A stretch of DNA of 7,266 bases from Acidobacteriota bacterium (GCA_023429845.1 JAEZCY010000051.1:1-7266); one strand, 5' to 3'; counted from the first letter of the stretch, positions 1 to 5,615 are shown. Numbers and translations: made by a program. The notes: generated by a model from the letters alone, not told the origin.

Positions 1-19
1 CGTCGGGGCAGGCCCGACG
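1..19. repeat. perfect hairpin at left edge, possible terminator or intergenic repeat
   Basis: CGTCGGG (1-7) is the exact reverse complement of CCCGACG (13-19), leaving a 5-nt loop. No T-run follows (the next bases are CCTACGAACG), so it is not a classical intrinsic terminator on the plus strand. It may be the right end of a larger element cut by the window. It precedes the promoter of the PASTA gene, so it could end the upstream transcript. Function is inferred only from position. Confidence 0.4.
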
Positions 20-84
20 CCTACGAACGGGAATCGCGGCCCCTGGCCCCATGTCGCCGCCGGGCCTCGCCCAGCGGGTACCGG

Positions 85-90
85 TAGAAT
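85..90 (+). promoter_or_regulatory. -10-like element TAGAAT for the PASTA-rpe-bamD block
   Basis: TAGAAT differs from the consensus TATAAT at one position. It sits 9 nt before the ATG at 100, so transcription would begin about 3 nt before the start codon and the message would be nearly leaderless. No recognisable -35 (TTGACA-like) lies 16-18 nt upstream; that stretch is GC-only. The TAG of the hexamer is also an in-frame stop for the downstream gene, which fixes the ATG at 100 as its start. Confidence 0.45.
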
Positions 91-99
91 GTCCCGCTG

Positions 100-834
100 A
101 TGGAGGCTCATCGCAGATTCACCGGGCGCGTCTGGGGCGTCGGCAAGCTGCTGGTGCTGCTCGCGCTGCTGGGTGTCACCTACGCCGTGTCGTTCGGCAT
201 GGCGATGCGACTCGCCCTGCGGACGCGCGACGTCCGCGTGCCGGACCTCCGCGGTCGGACGGTCAACCAGGCGAGCACGTCGCTCACCGAGCTGGGATTG
301 CCTCTCAAGGTCGAGGACGCACGCCGCTCAGACCCGAAAGTGCCCGCCGGGCTCATCCTGGCGCAGGATCCCGCGGTCGGGAGCACGGCGCGCCGACCGC
401 GCAGCGTCAAGGTGTGGCTGAGCGCCGGCCCGACGGTCAGTCGGGTTCCGGCAGTGGTCGGGCTCACCGAGCGCACCGCCCAACTGCGGCTCGAAAGCGA
501 GGGCGTCGGCATCCGCGACCTGGCGGCCATCCGATCGTCGGCCTTCCCCGCCGGTGTGGTCGTCGCCCAGAACCCCTCCTCCGGGGCAGCTGCCGACACG
601 GTGTCGCTGCTCGTCAACCGCGGCGAGCGTGGTGCCAGCTACGTGATGCCCGATCTCATCGGCGTCAATGCCCAACGCGCCGCGGAAGTCCTGCGGGTCC
701 GCGGTTTCCGTGTGGCTCTCGTCGCCGAGCAGCCCTATCCCGGCGTGCCCCCGGGCATCGTCCTGCGGCAGGCTCCGCTTGGCGGTTTCCAGATCGCGCC
801 AGGTGACAGCATCTCGCTCGAGGTGAGCCGGTGA
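100..834 (+). CDS. membrane-anchored triple PASTA domain protein
   Basis: The 244-residue protein has a short basic N-terminus (residues 1-16), one hydrophobic segment at about 17-38, then three PASTA repeats at about 46-108, 115-173 and 182-243. Each repeat shows the family pattern VPDL/VPAVVG/MPDLIG, then a helix, then AQDP/AQNP/RQAP before the final strand. PASTA domains bind peptidoglycan or muropeptides in Ser/Thr kinases and penicillin-binding proteins. Here no kinase or transpeptidase domain is present, so this is probably a periplasmic sensor or wall-binding anchor with an unknown partner. The start is secure: an in-frame TAG lies at 85-87 and ATG 100 is the only ATG after it. It is the first gene of the block, and its TGA overlaps the rpe GTG start by 4 nt. 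The family call is firm; the role is unknown. Confidence 0.9.
   Translation: MEAHRRFTGRVWGVGKLLVLLALLGVTYAVSFGMAMRLALRTRDVRVPDLRGRTVNQASTSLTELGLPLKVEDARRSDPKVPAGLILAQDPAVGSTARRPRSVKVWLSAGPTVSRVPAVVGLTERTAQLRLESEGVGIRDLAAIRSSAFPAGVVVAQNPSSGAAADTVSLLVNRGERGASYVMPDLIGVNAQRAAEVLRVRGFRVALVAEQPYPGVPPGIVLRQAPLGGFQIAPGDSISLEVSR
820..827 (+). promoter_or_regulatory. Shine-Dalgarno of rpe, inside the PASTA gene
   Basis: GAGGTGAG lies 3 nt before the GTG at 831. It resembles AGGAGG with one mismatch, at rather short spacing. It supports GTG 831 as the rpe start and hence the 4-nt overlap with the preceding stop codon. Confidence 0.5.
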
Positions 835-1514
835 GCATACGCATCGCGCCTTCGATCCTGAGTGCGGACTTCACCGCATTGGGCGACGCCGTTCGCACCG
901 TGGCCGCCGCAGGCGCCGACTGGGTCCACGTGGACGTCATGGACGGTCGTTTCGTGCCCAACATCTCGATCGGCGTGCCGGTCGTGGCCGCGTTGACGAA
1001 CGTGTCGCCCCTCCCCCTCGACGTGCACCTGATGATCGTCGAGCCGGAGAAGTATCTGGACGCGTTCGTGGAGGCCGGTGCGGCGTCCGTGTCGATCCAC
1101 GTGGAAGCCACGGCGCACCTGCACCGCGCCGTCCACCGCATCAAGCAGCTGGGCGCGCTCGCCGGCGTCGCGATCAACCCCGCGACACCGCTCGACACGC
1201 TCGAGGACATCGCGGCCGACCTCGACCTCGTGATCCTCATGTCGGTGAACCCCGGCTTCGGCGGCCAAACGTTCATCGAACGCAGCTATGACCGCCTGCG
1301 CCGCCTGCGGGACCTGCTGGCGCGTACCGGGTCCCAGGCCGAAGTCACGGTAGACGGCGGCGTCGATCCCACGCGCGCCGAGGCGGTCGTTGCCGCCGGG
1401 GGAGACATTCTGGTGGCTGGCTCGGCGGTGTTCGCCGCAGACGACCCGGCAGAGGCCATCGCGGCATTGAGAGCCGCGGGGCTGCGCGGCTGGCAGGCCC
1501 GCACCGCTCGATGA
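831..1514 (+). CDS. rpe: ribulose-phosphate 3-epimerase
   Basis: This 227-residue TIM-barrel enzyme interconverts D-ribulose 5-phosphate and D-xylulose 5-phosphate in the pentose phosphate or Calvin pathway, in the cytosol. It opens with the family motif IAPSILSADF (5-14). The metal ligands and acid/base residues are present: H33 and D35 in VHVDVMDG, H66 in LDVHLM, and D175 in VDGG. The phosphate-binding loops MSVNPGFGGQ (137-146) and AGSAVF (196-201) are intact. Length is normal for the family (about 220-230). The GTG start follows from the N-terminal motif position and the GAGGTGAG just upstream. GTGA is shared with the stop of the PASTA gene, and its own TGA overlaps the ATG of the next gene, which implies translational coupling on both sides. 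There is no sign of damage. Confidence 0.97.
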   Translation: MSIRIAPSILSADFTALGDAVRTVAAAGADWVHVDVMDGRFVPNISIGVPVVAALTNVSPLPLDVHLMIVEPEKYLDAFVEAGAASVSIHVEATAHLHRAVHRIKQLGALAGVAINPATPLDTLEDIAADLDLVILMSVNPGFGGQTFIERSYDRLRRLRDLLARTGSQAEVTVDGGVDPTRAEAVVAAGGDILVAGSAVFAADDPAEAIAALRAAGLRGWQARTAR

Positions 1515-1912
1515 GCGGCGTGTCTGGCACGGCGCGCCTGCGCGTGCGCTACGCGGAGACCGATCAGATGGGTGTGGTCTACCACGGGAACTACTTCGCG
1601 TGGTTCGAGGTGGGTCGGGTGGAGTTGCTGCGGCAGGCAGGCTGGAGCTACAAAGCGCTCGAGGCCGACGGGATCAGTCTGCCGGTGATCGAGGCGAGTT
1701 GCCAGTACAGGCACCCCGCGCGGTACGATGACGAGTTGGAGGTCCGCACGGCAGGGCGGCTGACATCCCCGCTCCGTGTGGAGTTCACGTACGCCCTCGT
1801 CAGGCTGGACGACGAGCGCGTGCTGGCCACCGCTCGAACCATGCACGTGCCCATCAACCGGGATGGCCGGCCCTGTCGCCTGCCTGAGGCGCTGCGGGAG
1901 ACTTTCGCGTGA
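1511..1912 (+). CDS. YbgC/4HBT-family acyl-CoA thioesterase
   Basis: The 133-residue protein is a single hotdog-fold domain of the 4-hydroxybenzoyl-CoA thioesterase family. The signature YAETDQMGVVYHGNYFAWFE (14-33) matches the YbgC-type active site, with D18 as the expected catalytic acid and H25 in the conserved VVYHGNY stretch. YbgC-type enzymes hydrolyse acyl-CoA (or acyl-ACP) thioesters and in proteobacteria are encoded beside tol-pal. Here the neighbours are rpe and an epimerase, with a BamD-like gene further on, so a link to envelope lipid metabolism is possible but inferred. The exact acyl substrate cannot be read from sequence. The start ATG overlaps the rpe stop by 4 nt (ATGA) and has no strong Shine-Dalgarno of its own, which suggests reinitiation. 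The GTGA at its end starts the next gene. Confidence 0.92.
   Translation: MSGVSGTARLRVRYAETDQMGVVYHGNYFAWFEVGRVELLRQAGWSYKALEADGISLPVIEASCQYRHPARYDDELEVRTAGRLTSPLRVEFTYALVRLDDERVLATARTMHVPINRDGRPCRLPEALRETFA
1896..1900 (+). promoter_or_regulatory. Shine-Dalgarno of the nucleotide-sugar epimerase
   Basis: GGGAG lies 8 nt before the GTG at 1909, a standard spacing, within the 3' end of the thioesterase gene. It supports the GTG start. Confidence 0.45.
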
Positions 1913-2850
1913 AGGCACTGGTCACCGGGGCGGCCGGGTTCATCGGCTCGACCCTCGCAGAGCGACTCGTCGGCGACGGCGCCGAGGTTGTCGGGATCGA
2001 TTGCTTCACCGACTACTACCCGCGCGAGCTCAAGGAGCGCAACGTCGCCCAGCTGCGCGGGCACGCCCGCTTCGAGCTGGTGGACGAGGACCTGCTCGAG
2101 GTGGACCTCTCCCGCCTGCTCGACGGGGTGACGCACGTGTTCCACCTGGCCGCCCAGGCGGGCGTGCGCAAGAGCTGGGGACGGCACTTCGAGGTCTACG
2201 TCGCCAACAACATCGCTGCGACGCAGCGCCTGCTCGAGGCCTGCGCCGGCCGACCCGTCGATCGCATCGTCTATGCCTCGACGTCGTCCGTCTACGGCGA
2301 TGAGGCGACGATCCCGATGCGCGAGGATGCGCGGCTGCAGCCGGTGTCGCCATACGGCGTGTCGAAGCTGGCCGCCGAGCACCTCGGCCACCTGTACCAC
2401 GTCAACCATGGCGTCCCGTTCGTCGCATTGCGCTACTTCACGGTCTATGGACCACGACAGCGGCCCGACATGGGCTTTCACCGGTTCCTGACCGCTGCCA
2501 TGGACGGACGCCCGCTCACGCGGTTCGGCGACGGCGAACAGACGCGGGATTTCACCTTCGTGGCCGATGCCGTGACAGCCACGATGGCCGCCGCGACGCG
2601 CGGGCGTCCGGGCGGCATCTACAACGTCGGCGGCGGCTCGCGGGTCACCGTGAATCACGTCTTCGACCTGATCGGGCGGATCACCGCGCGTCCGATCGCC
2701 ATCGACCAGCAGCCGCCCCAGATGGGCGACATGCGGGACACCTACGCGGATACCACACGAGCGGCGGCCGACCTCGGGTTCGCGCCGTCCACGGCACTCG
2801 AGCAGGGACTGGCAGAAGAGTACGCATGGCTACGCGATCAACGAGCATGA
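1909..2850 (+). CDS. NAD-dependent nucleotide-sugar epimerase (extended SDR, UDP-glucuronate/UDP-glucose 4-epimerase-like)
   Basis: The 313-residue protein is a complete extended short-chain dehydrogenase/reductase. The Rossmann motif TGAAGFIGS spans residues 6-14, HLAAQAGVRKS follows at 79-89, and the active site has T125 in ASTSSVYG plus Y149 and K153 in SPYGVSK. The substrate-side stretch RYFTVYGPRQRPDMGFHRF (175-193) and DYYPRELKERN (35-45) resemble UDP-glucuronate 4-epimerases more than classical GalE. Substrate assignment from motifs alone is uncertain, and a UDP-glucose epimerase or a dehydratase is possible. The likely role is in the cytosol, supplying an activated sugar for LPS or exopolysaccharide. 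The GTG start shares 4 nt with the upstream stop and has GGGAG 8 nt before it. The 3' end overlaps the BamD-like gene. Confidence 0.92.
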   Translation: MKALVTGAAGFIGSTLAERLVGDGAEVVGIDCFTDYYPRELKERNVAQLRGHARFELVDEDLLEVDLSRLLDGVTHVFHLAAQAGVRKSWGRHFEVYVANNIAATQRLLEACAGRPVDRIVYASTSSVYGDEATIPMREDARLQPVSPYGVSKLAAEHLGHLYHVNHGVPFVALRYFTVYGPRQRPDMGFHRFLTAAMDGRPLTRFGDGEQTRDFTFVADAVTATMAAATRGRPGGIYNVGGGSRVTVNHVFDLIGRITARPIAIDQQPPQMGDMRDTYADTTRAAADLGFAPSTALEQGLAEEYAWLRDQRA

Positions 2851-3776
2851 GCCGGAGCGGAGGTGTTGCGCGTCACGCGGCCCTGTTGCTCGTCACCCTG
2901 AGCCTCGCCGCCGGATGCGCCGCCAAGCGCGGCAACATCCCGACCGGCATCACCGAGCCGGACAAGTACCTCTACGAGCAGGGACAGGCCTCCGTGGCCG
3001 ACCGGAAGTGGTTCACGGCTCGCGAGTACTTCCAGCAGCTGGTGGACAACTACCCCCAGAGTCCGCTGCGCGCCGACGCGAAGTTGGCGCTCGGCGACGC
3101 GTATCTCGGCGACGGCACCACCGAGGGCAAGCTGCGGGCCGAACGGGAGTTCCAGGAGTTCCTCTCCTATTTCCCGACACATCCGCGCGCCGACTATGCG
3201 CAGTTCAAGCTCGCGATGACGCACTTCGACCAGATGCCCAAGGCCGAGCGCGACCAGACCGAGACCCGCGCCGCGCTCGATCAATTCCAGGCGTTCCGCG
3301 AGCGCTACCCCAACAGTGCGCTCATGGACCAGGTGCGCGAGAACGAGCGCATCGCCCGCGATCGCCTCAGCGAGTCGATCTACAAGGTGGGCTACTTCTA
3401 CCACCGGGCGCGGTGGTATCCGGGCGGGATCTCCCGTTTCCGCCAGGTGCTCGAGGAGGATCCGCAGTTCACCAATCGCGACGCCGTCTACTTCTACCTG
3501 GCCGAGGCATACGTCGCCGTGAAGCGCGAGGCGGAGGCGCTGCCGCTGCTCGACATGCTGCATGAGGAGTTCGTCGAGAGCGAGTTCCTCGAGAAGGGTG
3601 CCGCCCTGCGAGAACAGGTGAAAGCCACCCTGGCACAGCAGACGCCCGGCGCGCCCGCGGGCACACCCGAGACGCTCCCGGCTGGCCCCACGGCGGCGCC
3701 CACCACCACGCCGCTCACGCGGACCGATCCTGAGCAGCGGGTCAGCACCGCCCAGGTCAAGCCACCGCAACCCTGA
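2847..3776 (+). CDS. bamD: BamD-like outer-membrane assembly lipoprotein with TPR-type repeats
   Basis: From ATG 2847 the product has 309 residues: a basic n-region (SRSGGVARH), a hydrophobic core (AALLLVTLSL) and a lipobox LAAGC with the lipidated Cys at residue 24. TPR-like helices follow, with BamD hallmarks such as YFQQLVDNYPQSPLRADAKL, FLSYFPTHPRADYAQFKLA and FRERYPNSAL. BamD sits on the periplasmic face of the outer membrane and works with BamA to insert beta-barrel proteins. The last 40-50 residues are a Pro/Thr/Ala-rich low-complexity tail beyond the usual BamD fold. An in-frame ATG at 2826 would add seven residues and has GAAGAG upstream. I prefer 2847 because it gives a normal signal length and the same ATGA overlap as the other junctions. 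A YbgF/CpoB-type TPR lipoprotein is the main alternative. Confidence 0.87.
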   Translation: MSRSGGVARHAALLLVTLSLAAGCAAKRGNIPTGITEPDKYLYEQGQASVADRKWFTAREYFQQLVDNYPQSPLRADAKLALGDAYLGDGTTEGKLRAEREFQEFLSYFPTHPRADYAQFKLAMTHFDQMPKAERDQTETRAALDQFQAFRERYPNSALMDQVRENERIARDRLSESIYKVGYFYHRARWYPGGISRFRQVLEEDPQFTNRDAVYFYLAEAYVAVKREAEALPLLDMLHEEFVESEFLEKGAALREQVKATLAQQTPGAPAGTPETLPAGPTAAPTTTPLTRTDPEQRVSTAQVKPPQP

Positions 3777-3790
3777 AAGGCGCGTCGTGG

Positions 3791-3809
3791 GCTGCAGGCT
3801 GCAGGCTGC
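3791..3809. repeat. tandem GCTGCAG repeat between convergent genes
   Basis: GCTGCAG occurs at 3791-3797 and 3798-3804, followed by a partial GCTGC at 3805-3809, giving 2.7 copies of a 7-nt unit. It fills the 41-nt spacer between the stop of the BamD-like gene (3776) and the stop of pgsA (3818). It can fold only into short stems (CTGC/GCAG). A pyrimidine-rich CTCTTCTTCTT follows on the plus strand, so a weak terminator for the plus-strand block is possible but not convincing. Confidence 0.6.
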
Positions 3810-3817
3810 TCTTCTTC

Positions 3818-4378
3818 TTACTCCTGCCTCAGGACGGCGTTGAACCGCCTGTAGTAGTCCACGGCTGACCAGATCGCCAGCGCCAGCATCACCCACAGAG
3901 CGATGGTGCCGACCCAGTTCAGGGGAAACGGCACGCTCGGTGCCAACAGCAGGCCAAGGATCGCCGTGACCTGTGCGGCCATCTTGCGCTTCCCCAGCTC
4001 GGACGCCGGCATCGCCACGCCGCGGGCGGTCGCGATGCTCCGCAGCCCCGTGACCGCGAGCTCGCGCCCGACAATCACGGCCACGATCCAGGCCGGCGCG
4101 CGGTCAAGCTGGACGAGCGAGATGAGCGCCCCCGTCACGAGCAGTTTGTCGGCCAGCGGGTCGAGCCATTCGCCCACCGCGGTGATTTGGCGACGTCGTC
4201 GGGCCAGCCAGCCGTCCAGCAGGTCCGTGAGGGACGCGACGCCGAAGATGGCCGCCCCCAGGAAATCGCTGTGCACGCCAGTCCAGTCCCAGCTGCGGGG
4301 TGGCGTGAGCATCACCACGACGAGCATGGGCACCAGGACGATGCGGACGACGGAGAGGGCGTTGGGCAGGTTGATCAT
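3818..4378 (-). CDS. pgsA: CDP-diacylglycerol-glycerol-3-phosphate 3-phosphatidyltransferase
   Basis: The 186-residue integral membrane protein makes phosphatidylglycerophosphate from CDP-diacylglycerol and glycerol-3-phosphate, the committed step to phosphatidylglycerol and cardiolipin. The CDP-alcohol phosphotransferase motif DG(x2)AR(x8)G(x3)D(x3)D is exact: D55, G56, A59, R60, G69, D73 and D77. Hydrophobic segments flank it, and the N-terminus INLPNALSVVRI is typical of PgsA. The reading frame stays open upstream to 4501, including an ATG at 4447. I start at 4378 because the family begins at this MxLPN motif, the upstream 41 residues are Pro/Gly/Ala-rich, and the putative -10 at 4451-4446 overlaps the 4447 ATG. 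No clear Shine-Dalgarno precedes 4378. The gene converges on the BamD-like gene and diverges from the nucleotidyltransferase. PssA- or cardiolipin-synthase-like relatives are less likely. Confidence 0.93.
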   Translation of the reverse strand: MINLPNALSVVRIVLVPMLVVVMLTPPRSWDWTGVHSDFLGAAIFGVASLTDLLDGWLARRRRQITAVGEWLDPLADKLLVTGALISLVQLDRAPAWIVAVIVGRELAVTGLRSIATARGVAMPASELGKRKMAAQVTAILGLLLAPSVPFPLNWVGTIALWVMLALAIWSAVDYYRRFNAVLRQE

Positions 4379-4445
4379 CCGAACGGTCGGGCGGCCGAGC
4401 GCTGGCGGGGGCGGGTGCGCCCGGCCGGCGGCGAGCGGCGGCGTC

Positions 4446-4451
4446 ATTGTA
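4446..4451 (-). promoter_or_regulatory. -10-like element TACAAT for pgsA
   Basis: On the minus strand the hexamer TACAAT (one mismatch to TATAAT) reads toward pgsA. Transcription would begin near 4439, giving a leader of about 60 nt before ATG 4378. Its context GGTACAATG resembles GGTAGAATG in front of the PASTA gene. No -35 match is visible in the GC-only upstream sequence. Confidence 0.35.
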
Positions 4452-4461
4452 CCCGGCGGGG

Positions 4462-4475
4462 CCGGGCCGGCCCGG
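4462..4475. promoter_or_regulatory. GC palindrome between divergent promoters
   Basis: CCGGGCC (4462-4468) is followed directly by GGCCCGG (4469-4475), a perfect 14-bp palindrome. GGGG (4458-4461) and CCCC (4478-4481) extend the dyad across a two-base interruption. It lies between the two outward-facing -10-like hexamers, roughly where -35 regions would be. In such GC-rich sequence a 7-bp half-site match is not rare, so an operator role is only a possibility. Confidence 0.25.
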
Positions 4476-4495
4476 AGCCCCACAGGGCCATGCGC

Positions 4496-4501
4496 TATCA
4501 T
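4496..4501 (+). promoter_or_regulatory. -10-like element TATCAT for the GDP-mannose genes
   Basis: TATCAT has one mismatch to TATAAT and lies 11 nt before ATG 4513. Transcription would begin about 4-5 nt before the start codon, again nearly leaderless, as for the PASTA gene. No -35 match or Shine-Dalgarno is visible. Confidence 0.4.
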
Positions 4502-4512
4502 CTGCTCCTGAC

Positions 4513-5565
4513 ATGAAGGCCATTCTGCTGGCAGGTGGCAAGGGCACTCGCCTGCGTCCGCTCACGCTCAACACTCCCAAACCCATCGTTCCGATCTTCA
4601 ACCGGCCCTTCCTGATGTATCAGCTCGACCAGCTGCGTCAGGTGCCGGAAATCACGGAAGTCATTCTCAGCCTGAACTACCAGCCGCGCCGCATCGAGGA
4701 AACGTTCGGCGACGGTGAGGCGCTCGGCATCAAGATCTCGTATGCGGTCGAGCCGCAGCCGCTCGGCACCGGGGGCGCGATCAAGTTCGCGGCCCAGACC
4801 GTGCAGGATTCGGTGATCGTGCTCAACGGCGACGTGCTGCAGGCCATCGACCTCCAGAGCGTCATCGACCACCATCGCACGGCCAAGGCGAAGGCGACCA
4901 TCGTCCTGACGCCGGTCGAGAACCCGTCGGCGTACGGCCTCGTGGAGACCGACGCACAGGGTAACGTGCTGCGCTTCCTCGAGAAGCCCGGGCAGGACGA
5001 GATCACCGTCAACACCATCAATGCCGGCATCTACGTGCTCGAGCCGGATACGCTCGATCGCATTCCCGACAACGAGGCGTACTCGATCGAGCGGCAATAC
5101 TTCCCGTCGCTCGTCGCCAACGGCGAGACCTTCGTCGCCTACGTCAACGACGGGTACTGGATCGACATCGGCACCCCGGAGAAGTACCGGCAGGTGCACC
5201 GCGACATCATGGACGGCCGCTACCACGCAGCGCCGTTCCTCGACCGCGCGCACGGGATCGTCGATCTCGGCGCCCGGATCGAACAGGACGTGCAGATCGA
5301 GGGACCCTGTTTCCTCGACGAAGGCGTCGTCCTGAAGAGCGGCGCGCGAATCGGGCCGCATGCGGTGCTCGGCCGGCAGTGCCAGGTGGACGAGCAGGCC
5401 CAGGTACGCGACACGGTGGCCTGGTCCAACACCGTGATCGGCGCCGACGCAGTCGTCGAGGGCGCCCTCCTCGGGCGCAACTGCCAGATCGGCCGCAGCA
5501 CGGTCGTGAGCGACGGCCACATGCTCGGCGACCGCAGCATCGTCACGGACTTCAGCAGACTCTGA
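4513..5565 (+). CDS. mannose-1-phosphate guanylyltransferase-like sugar nucleotidyltransferase
   Basis: The 350-residue protein has a GT-A nucleotidyltransferase domain (about 1-235) and a left-handed beta-helix tail (about 250-345) with hexapeptide-type repeats. The nucleotide-binding loop AGGKGTRLRPLT spans 7-18, with KP at 23-24. D107 in LNGDV is the expected metal ligand. FLEKP (155-159), NAG (170-172) and WIDIGTPEKY (216-225) complete the active site. FLEKP and the two-domain layout match the GMPPB-like/ManC-short type that makes GDP-mannose from mannose-1-phosphate and GTP. Glucose-1-phosphate thymidylyl- or uridylyltransferases share much of this, so nucleotide specificity is inferred, supported by the phosphomannomutase next door. 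ATG 4513 is chosen because MKAILLAGGKGTR is the canonical N-terminus; an in-frame TTG at 4447 would add unrelated Gly/Pro-rich sequence. It diverges from pgsA. Confidence 0.88.
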   Translation: MKAILLAGGKGTRLRPLTLNTPKPIVPIFNRPFLMYQLDQLRQVPEITEVILSLNYQPRRIEETFGDGEALGIKISYAVEPQPLGTGGAIKFAAQTVQDSVIVLNGDVLQAIDLQSVIDHHRTAKAKATIVLTPVENPSAYGLVETDAQGNVLRFLEKPGQDEITVNTINAGIYVLEPDTLDRIPDNEAYSIERQYFPSLVANGETFVAYVNDGYWIDIGTPEKYRQVHRDIMDGRYHAAPFLDRAHGIVDLGARIEQDVQIEGPCFLDEGVVLKSGARIGPHAVLGRQCQVDEQAQVRDTVAWSNTVIGADAVVEGALLGRNCQIGRSTVVSDGHMLGDRSIVTDFSRL

Positions 5566-5587
5566 CACGCCGCGAGGCACATTTTTC

Positions 5588-5615
5588 GACGTCCGGCCTC
5601 GCGGCCGCGGACGTC
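5588..5615. repeat. 8-bp inverted repeat upstream of the phosphomannomutase gene
   Basis: GACGTCCG (5588-5595) is the exact reverse complement of CGGACGTC (5608-5615), with a 12-nt centre. Each arm contains the self-complementary hexamer GACGTC, and the two hexamers are 22 bp apart, about two helical turns. The repeat fills most of the 62-nt gap between the two GDP-mannose genes and ends 12 nt before ATG 5628. It could be an mRNA hairpin or a protein site. No T-run follows it, so it is not an intrinsic terminator. Confidence 0.5.

Noticed and set aside
61..84. -35 element for the first promoter
   Set aside because: No TTGACA-like hexamer at 16-18 nt from TAGAAT; the stretch is nearly all G and C. 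The same CGGGCC string upstream of the pgsA hexamer is most simply explained by base composition.
51..806. 251-codon plus-strand open frame overlapping the PASTA gene
   Set aside because: Arg/Pro/Gly-rich translation without domain motifs, in a shifted frame of a gene with three clear PASTA repeats; typical of GC-rich shadow frames.
1648..2658. 336-codon minus-strand open frame over the thioesterase and epimerase genes
   Set aside because: No recognisable motif, and it spans two well-supported genes on the other strand. It is long only because stops are rare in this GC-rich DNA.
2838..3896. 352-codon minus-strand open frame over the BamD-like gene and the end of pgsA
   Set aside because: Antisense shadow: no motif, and it covers parts of two genes with clear family signatures.
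4498..5580. 360-codon minus-strand open frame opposite the nucleotidyltransferase
   Set aside because: Antisense of a fully motif-supported gene; the translation is rich in Asp/His/Val/Arg with no domain pattern.
5566..5587. Intrinsic terminator after the nucleotidyltransferase (GCC-GCGA-GGC followed by ATTTTT)
   Set aside because: The stem is only three base pairs, too weak to terminate; the next gene is in the same pathway and direction, so read-through is expected.
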